From Apiotrichum sp. Y4204 (taxonomy: Eukaryota > Basidiomycota > Tremellomycetes > Trichosporonales > Trichosporonaceae): a stretch of 64,000 bases of DNA. Within the stretch, counting starts at the first letter, position 1, and each line of letters opens with the position of its first letter. Below the pieces are notes generated by a model. That model was not told the origin of the DNA, did not search any database, and saw only the letters and a list, made by a program, of their open reading frames with translations. The stretch is taken from assembly GCA_025531455.1 (NCBI GenBank), contig JAMYHL010000026.1, forward strand, positions 310,001-374,000. The letters run 5' to 3'. Position numbers and translations under genes: made by a program. This document shows positions 57,825 to 64,000 of the stretch, one piece after another.

Positions 57825-59912
57825 TGTGGGCGGAAGTGGTGGGATGTAGCTCGGAGCAGGGAGTGGACGTAGATAGGACGGAGATGGTAAGGAGAGACCA
57901 GAGACGAGGCAGGAGAGTAAGCTGGAAAAGAAGGGAACTAGGCGACAGAGTAACGACTGGAGAGGCAAGAACGAGGGGGGGTGGACAAAGGACGACGAAC
58001 AACGCTCTCTGCAGCTTAAGTACCTACACAGTAGACAGCGGCGCCACTGGTGTAAGATATGTACATGAACTGTCTCGGTTCGGCTGTGTCTATTGTCCGC
58101 GATCGTCGGCTCGGTGGGTGGTGCATTGCGCATTGCTCAGCGGATCCCCGAGCCCCCAGCGGCGAGCGCAGGTGGTGGCGTTGCGCCAAGTGCCCAGGTG
58201 GCCAGATGGCCAGGTGGACTCGAGCGTGCCACGACATGCACAGTACATGCATTCCTATGCTGGATGGAGAACAAGGTACAGTACCACCGCCAGGACACTT
58301 GCAAGCCAGTTTGTGTACCTGCCGTGACTGCCCTCGCACGAGGACATGGATCCATGGATATAATGATATCAATTGTGCGCAATTGCGCAACGCGTGGCGG
58401 TGGCGCGCGTGTGTGCGTGTGTGCGTGTGTATGTCTAAGTGTCTCGTGTCGTTGTGTGCGCGTGTGTGTGCAGCATGAGTGCAGGTGCAGCGCCACTCGC
58501 TGTCACTCGAGTGGGGGTACGCACCATGCCACCAGGTCACACCGGGAGAGGGGGGGTGGACGGCGCCGGGCGAGCTCACTACTCGCGGCTCCGTTCGTCG
58601 TTCGCAAGGTCGGGGCAAGGACAACGTCCCGGCGCCGTTCCCCTCCCAGCATGGCTCCAAGGCGTCCACTCCCCCCGAACGTGTGCTTCCTACTTCTCGC
58701 CTACGTCCGCCCCGCGCAAATATATCCACCTGTCGCCGACGAGAACTAGATGCTAGTCATGATACGGCGCCACATTCCCGCCGCTGCGCCGCCGCCACAT
58801 TCCACACGCGCGACTCTTGTGCCTGCCCTGGACGGCGGAGGGCTGGAGGTTAGTGAGGTACAGGTCATACTGGTCGTGACCTCGGTGGCGCAGAGCCGGC
58901 CAGCTATCGAGCAAAGTGGGAATCCGAGAGGCACCCCCGGACCTCTGAGAGAGAGCCGGCTCGCGAAGAAAAACAAAAGGAGCAAGTCGCCGTTAGACGA
59001 CGATGTGGGTGCTGCTCGAGCGGATACAGTAGAGTGTGTACAGTACTGGTTCTTGTTCTGGTAGGCCTTCCCCTCTCGATACGTTGGTTCTTGATTCCCG
59101 ATTCTCGATTTCCACCACCCAGGCATGTCCCTGTATCCCCTGTATCCCTATCCTTCTCGACAGACTTGGGTAGTTCGTATCTCACGCCGCACGCACGGTC
59201 CGCCATCTGGCGGCCTCGAGGATATCTCGCAATGCCGAGCCCGACGCACATTGGATACTGTAGTGGATGGAATTGCCGCAGTGTGCTTCTTGCTTCTCCG
59301 ATTGCGGTGGGACCCGGACGCCTCGCCCAGTTCTCTTTCTGGGTACATACGAAGAGGACACGCTGTCGGTGTTCTTTGCCCTCTGTACCTCTCTCCTCTG
59401 TCCTCTGTCCTCTGTCCTCTGTCCTCTGCTTCCGGCTTCCGTGTCGTATTGCCCTTGGTCGCGCTGTGTGCTGTGGCGCATACCAAGCTTGACGCGAGCG
59501 CCAGCATTGCGTATCGACGTCGTCTGCGTCGTGCGATGCGCGTCATTGCAGGATCGTGGAGCGAGCAGAAATGTTCGCTTGCAATCCAAAGCAACAGGGA
59601 ACACGTCAGTTAGGAGTACCAAAGCACTCCAAACCCCCTTTAGTTGCCTCCCTTGTGCACGTTGCACCCATTTCAGTGCATCAGAATTACATGCCCAAGC
59701 CCAGTGAGGACGGGACGACGGGGCCGGTCGCCCAATCATGTGTACAAGAGATGGAGAATAGGAAATCTATATGCGCGGATGCGCGGGCAAAAGCACGGAA
59801 CAGGAGAACAGAAAAGTGTATAGTTGTAACGCGGGGGTGTTGGTTTAAGGGAGAGTAGAAGAATCGTGTATCGGAGGCGGTTTAAACTCTAGGACCAACA
59901 GCAATGCACCTC
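57825..59912. other. Long gene-free interval with simple repeats
   Basis: This 2.1 kb stretch lies upstream of the CFEM gene and downstream of the calcium ATPase gene. No coding region is recognised. It contains a GT/GTGC-rich tract at about 58395-58475 and five tandem TCCTCTG units at 59394-59428. It should include the CFEM promoter and the calcium ATPase 3' region. Confidence 0.45.
59394..59428. repeat. Five tandem copies of TCCTCTG
   Basis: Five exact head-to-tail copies of the heptamer TCCTCTG, preceded by related CT-rich sequence. Minisatellite in non-coding DNA. Confidence 0.9.
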
Positions 59913-62900
59913 TTAGTGCGGCGTGGTCTTGTCGACCTTCGAGCTGTTCGCAGGGTCTTCCCTCGAGTACGACGGAGGCTCAATGCCAAACTTGGCGTAG
60001 AGCGGGTCGTTGGGGTCCGTCTCCGGGTGGAGCTGGACACGGCCGGCAAACAAATCGACCTGAGATTTGGAAATCTCCTGCGCTGCAGGGTTGCCGAGGG
60101 CACCAATAGAGTTGGGCGTCACCCAGTTGTGACCGGCACCAATACCGCCGGCGACCAACGTGGGCACCATGGTAAGAAGCGACGGGAGCTGAATGTCCGC
60201 CTTGCGAAGCTCCTTGTGACGCGAGCCGCCAACGAGGGACGAGCCGCGGAGGCGGCCACCACGGATGCTGGCAAAGGTGGTAAGGTTGTCCTTGACCTTC
60301 TCGAGGGCCGGGTTGTACGTGTACTTCTCAGGCTCCGACTCGAGGTCGTCCTCCATGATAACAGGAGGGCGGTTGGGGTCGGGGAATAGCTTCATCTTGA
60401 CAAGGGCCTTCTCAACAGGAGCGGTGGGCACGAGGCGGACCAAGGCGCCGATCGGGAGGGAGATAAGGCCGACAATAATGGAGATTCCCCAGTCGCGGCC
60501 GTAAAGACGAGTAACCTGGAACGCGTGTCCGCCAAACTCGACAATAATGGCCTGGCCACCAACCATGATGATGAAGATGGCAATGAACCAGTAGTTGCGG
60601 AAGAAGCCCTCGAGAACGTTGAAGTGGCGGTCAAGACGACGACAGTTGAGCTGGTTGAAGATCTGGCAGAACACGAAGCAGTTGAAGACCAGGGTACGAA
60701 GGTCTGCACGGTTGACCTGGGTGTCCGTGAGACCGAGAATCTGAAGACCACGGAAGTGGAGGACGAGACAGACAATAATCTGGTAGGCGGCCTGGGTGAC
60801 GATCATCTTCCACATGTCGACGGAAATGAGCGGCGCGTCCTTGCGGTCCGGCTTGCGCTTGAGGTTTGAGGGGCTCGCAGGGTCGGTAGCAAGGGCAAGA
60901 GCGGCAAAGGTGTCCATGATGAGGTTGACCCACAGAAGCTGGACGGCGGTAAGAACCGACTGCTCCGAGGCAGACGCGACGGCCGAGACAAAAGTGATAA
61001 CAACGGCGGTGATGTTGACCGAGATCTGGAACTGGAGGAACTTCTTGACCGAATCGTTGACACAGCGTCCCCACATGATAGCCAGGACAATGTTGGAGAA
61101 CGAGTCATCCATGAGGATAATGTCCGAAGCCTCCTTGGCGACCTCGGTACCGGCAATACCCATCGCAAAACCGACATTCGCGAGCTTGAGCGCAGGACCG
61201 TCGTTGGTACCGTCACCAGTAACACCGACAACCTCACCCATGCTCTTCAGCGTCTTGACAAGTAGCTTCTTGTCTTCAGGGGAGGAGCGGGCGAGAATCT
61301 GAAGGCGGGGAACAATCTGGAGACGGTCGGCGTCGGAGAGCTTACGGAAGACAGGGCCCTCCATGATGATGCCGCCAGGGGTGAACATGCCGCACTGCTT
61401 GGCAATGGAGCGGGCGGTAAGGACGTTGTCACCCGTGCACATCTTGACAGCCACACCGGCACCCTGGCAATCGGCCACAGCCTGGGCGACACCAGGACGC
61501 AGCGGGTCCTCGATACCGGTGACAGCGATAAGCGTAAGGTCTTGCGAGATCAGGTCGAAGGGAACCTCCTCAGTCGAGCATCCAGCAGGCGCGCCGGCAG
61601 GCGGCCACTGCTCAAAGTCCCGGTAGCAGAGAGCCAGAGTACGCAGAGACTGATTGGCGTAGAAAATGATGGTCGCGGCAATGTTGGCAGACGAGGGCTC
61701 GTCGAACGGCTTGACGTGGACACCGGACTGAGGCTGACGGTGGACGTCAACGTAGCTGCCACACTTCTTGGTGAGAACCTCGGAAGCACCCTTGACGTAG
61801 AGACGGTACTTGCCGCCGTCAATCTTGACAACGACACCCATGGCCTTGAGCTCGGACGAGAAGGGAATCATTTGAACAACCTGAGCGCTGTCACGAGTCG
61901 TCTTCCAGTTGGCCCAGCCGAGCTCCTGAGCGAAACGAAGAAGGGCAGTCTCAGTCTTGGAGCCGACAAACTCGACAGTGCCGTCCTCGAGCTTGTCCTC
62001 GAAAGCAGTAGAGTTGATGCAGATGGCGTCGTTGAACAGGGTCTGAAGCTCGGGAGAGGCGACCTCGTTCATCTCGTCCATGTCAAAGGAGAAGTCGTCA
62101 CGAGCGGCGCCCTCGGTGTCGGCAATGGACCGTTCCTTGTTTTCACCAATGTTGCGCACAAACTTGCCGTGGACACCAAGCGATCCAGCAACGACCGACA
62201 TGACGTTCTGAGTGAGAGTACCAGTCTTGTCGGTGCAGACGACCGTGGCGTGGCCCATGGTCTCACACGAGCCGAGGACACGGACAAGCAGATTTTGCTT
62301 TGTCATACGCTGAGTGGCAAAGGCAAGGGCGAGAGTGACGGCGAGAGGGAGACCTTCGGGGACAGCGACGACAACGAGGGTGACCGAGATAATGAGAATC
62401 TTGATAAAGCCCTGGGCCTTGTCGTTCGCGCTCCGGTTGGGGTCGGTCTTGAGCTGGACGAAGAAGCGGATCATCAAGGCGGTGAAGAGCAAGAGACCAG
62501 CAGCACCACCACACTTGGCGATGAGCTCGGCAAGTCCGTTGAGCTTGAGCTGAAGAGGAGTTTCTTCAGTGTCGGTGCGCATAGCCATCATGATGCGGCC
62601 GTTGAACGAGTAGGTACCGACCGAAGTGACGACGTACTCGCCAACACCCTCCAGGACCTTTGAACCGGAAATCATAAAGCAGTCGCTCTTGGCATGCTTG
62701 CCCGCAGCAAGAGTCTTGCGTTCCTCGATGCATTCGTCGTAGGTGGTCTTCTTAATGGCGTCGGATTCACCAGTGGCACCAGACTCGTCGCAACGAACAT
62801 TGTGGCCGCGAATGAAGACACCGTCGACAGGGAGGACCTCTCCTGGCTCGAGGAGGGCAATGTCGCCGACAACGAGTTCACGCACGTTGATGACCATCTC

Positions 62901-64000
62901 GTTTCCGCCGCGAAGAACCTTGACGGTACGGTCCTCACGCTTGTCGTTGAGCTTCTTGAACTGGCGTTCCTTTTGCCAGTCGTTGATGGAACCAACAAGC
63001 ACGACAATGATAATAGCGACCATGATAGCAACACCTTCGATCCAGTCAACCTTGGGCTTCGCGCAGCCCTTGGGTGGAGGGCATTCGTCCCCGGGCCCAA
63101 AGGTAGGCTCGTGCTTGACACCGAGATCCTGGTAGAGACCGAGAGCGAGCGAGACAACAGCAGCAATGGAAAGGAGGATCTGGTTGTCAGATGATTTATG
63201 CTACGGCGGGTGGGACACTTGACTACTCACCAGAACCTTGTCCTTGAAGGCCATCCACATGAGCTGCCAGATGCTCTTGCTGGGGCGAACAGGAAGGTCA
63301 TTGCGTCCATAAACACGGCGGCGATCCTCCATGGTCGCGGCCCACTGGGGACCGTTGTGCGAGTTCATGTCGGACGACGAGCGGGGCGCACCATGGTCAT
63401 TAGGCATGGGCAGACCCACAGTGGGGTCCACGCCGAGACCATTCAGCAGGCCGGTAGTGCCACCAATCTGCGTTGGTTAGTTTGAGTGATTCAGAATGTA
63501 GTGGTTTGGCGTGACACTAGGGGACGAAGGGCGCATTGACCTCCAAATGCACCTGGTCGCTCGCCGGTGATAACAAGAGGTTGGGCCGGGTGGTCGGTGT
63601 GGGGCGTCCGGCTATTGCGACCACGCGAGCCACGCTCCAACCACTCCCAGATTCCGCAACACCAGCCTCCGCCCAGACCAAAGTACGCACCTTTTCGAGA
63701 TCGTCGAGAGACTTAGGGTCGACGAGCATGGCCAGCAGCGACGGCTTCTCCTTGAATGGCGCAGGGTCGGTCGTGTCCTTCTCGGGGTCAAGATGGGACA
63801 CGGGGACAGCATTCTTGTCCTTCTTCTTCTTCTTCTTGCCATCATCGTCACCATTGAGCTGCTGGGCGTGCTCCGCCTCGCCCAGCTTTGTGGGAGACGG
63901 AGACAGATCCTTGCCAGAGTAGGACGAGTTCGTGGCGGTTCCGACTGGGTACAGCTTGGACGTCTCGTTCTCGCCAATGGTGGACAGCCCATCGCGCAGA
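59913..64000 (-). CDS. PMC1: Calcium-transporting P-type ATPase (PMC1 type), 5' end beyond window
   Basis: Pumps calcium out of the cytosol at the vacuole or plasma membrane. Three exons are visible on the minus strand: from the window edge (64000) to 63691, then 63467-63231 and 63179-59913. At least 1270 residues are seen and the N-terminal start is missing. P-type (IIB) motifs are in order: GDIALLEPGEVLPVDG and DESGATGESD in the actuator domain, VAVPEGLPLAVTLALA in span 4, CTDKTGTLTQN (phosphorylated Asp), KGASEVLTKKC in the nucleotide domain, and TGDGTNDGPALK in the hinge. Ten spans are expected; the C-terminal tail of about 140 residues is charged and lacks an obvious calmodulin helix. 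The start of the visible part is hydrophilic with a Lys run (GKKKKKKDK). The intron at 63468-63690 is 223 bases. Confidence 0.95.

Noticed and set aside
61542..62663. 373-residue plus-strand open frame inside the calcium ATPase gene
   Set aside because: Antisense shadow of conserved P-type ATPase codons, with no motifs of its own.
1..64000. Transposons, CRISPR arrays, rRNA or integrated viral sequence
   Set aside because: No transposase, reverse transcriptase, terminal repeats, spaced repeats or viral proteins were seen anywhere in the window.

Overview
This window is nuclear DNA of a GC-rich fungus. The introns, the gene content and the protein families point to a basidiomycete yeast of the Tremellomycetes, most likely Trichosporonales or a relative. 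That placement is an inference: almost every gene is split by very short GT-AG introns (32 to about 60 bases) with a CTRAC branch site only a few bases from the acceptor, leaders are pyrimidine-rich, and the gene set is typical of the group (myosin-motor chitin synthase, CFEM protein, Btz protein, MCH1-type transporter). No transposon, CRISPR array, plasmid origin or rRNA was seen. Twenty-one protein genes were reconstructed by hand-splicing, and each junction was checked for reading phase. One intron-containing tRNA-Asn gene was also found.

Layout. 1-7552: a long gene-poor, pyrimidine-rich stretch holding one coiled-coil membrane protein gene (3098-5649). 7553-13683: a 1970-residue class V type chitin synthase with a myosin motor. 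14131-18551: a small secreted protein, the mitochondrial import channel TIM23, and a divergent small membrane protein. 18683-18771: tRNA-Asn. 19205-27828: four genes for surface or transport proteins (membrane-anchored multicopper oxidase, GPI-type acid phosphatase, DUF1275 membrane protein, DAL5-family permease). 29148-30567: IDH2 of the TCA cycle. 32894-34539: a metacaspase. 34732-35758: a short-chain dehydrogenase. 36756-38295: NSR1/nucleolin. 39512-44064: a tricalbin-like SMP/C2 protein. 44479-46502: a charged nuclear-type protein and DPH4. 47469-49487: a Btz-domain RNA-binding protein. 50039-51923: dynein light intermediate chain. 52361-54473: an MCH1-like transporter. 54904-56100: an RNase T2-like protein. 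56389-57824: a CFEM membrane protein. 59913-end: a PMC1-type calcium ATPase whose 5' end lies outside the window.

The genes are mostly independent housekeeping and surface functions. The only hint of a functional neighbourhood is 19-28 kb, where oxidase, phosphatase and transporter genes sit together.

The two most unusual observations are these. (1) The metacaspase prodomain is built from tandem 33-36 base mini-exons, each encoding one proline/glycine/tyrosine repeat, with the introns duplicated along with the exons. (2) The RNase T2 homologue has lost every catalytic residue while keeping the fold signatures, and it ends in an ER-retention-like ARDEL tail.
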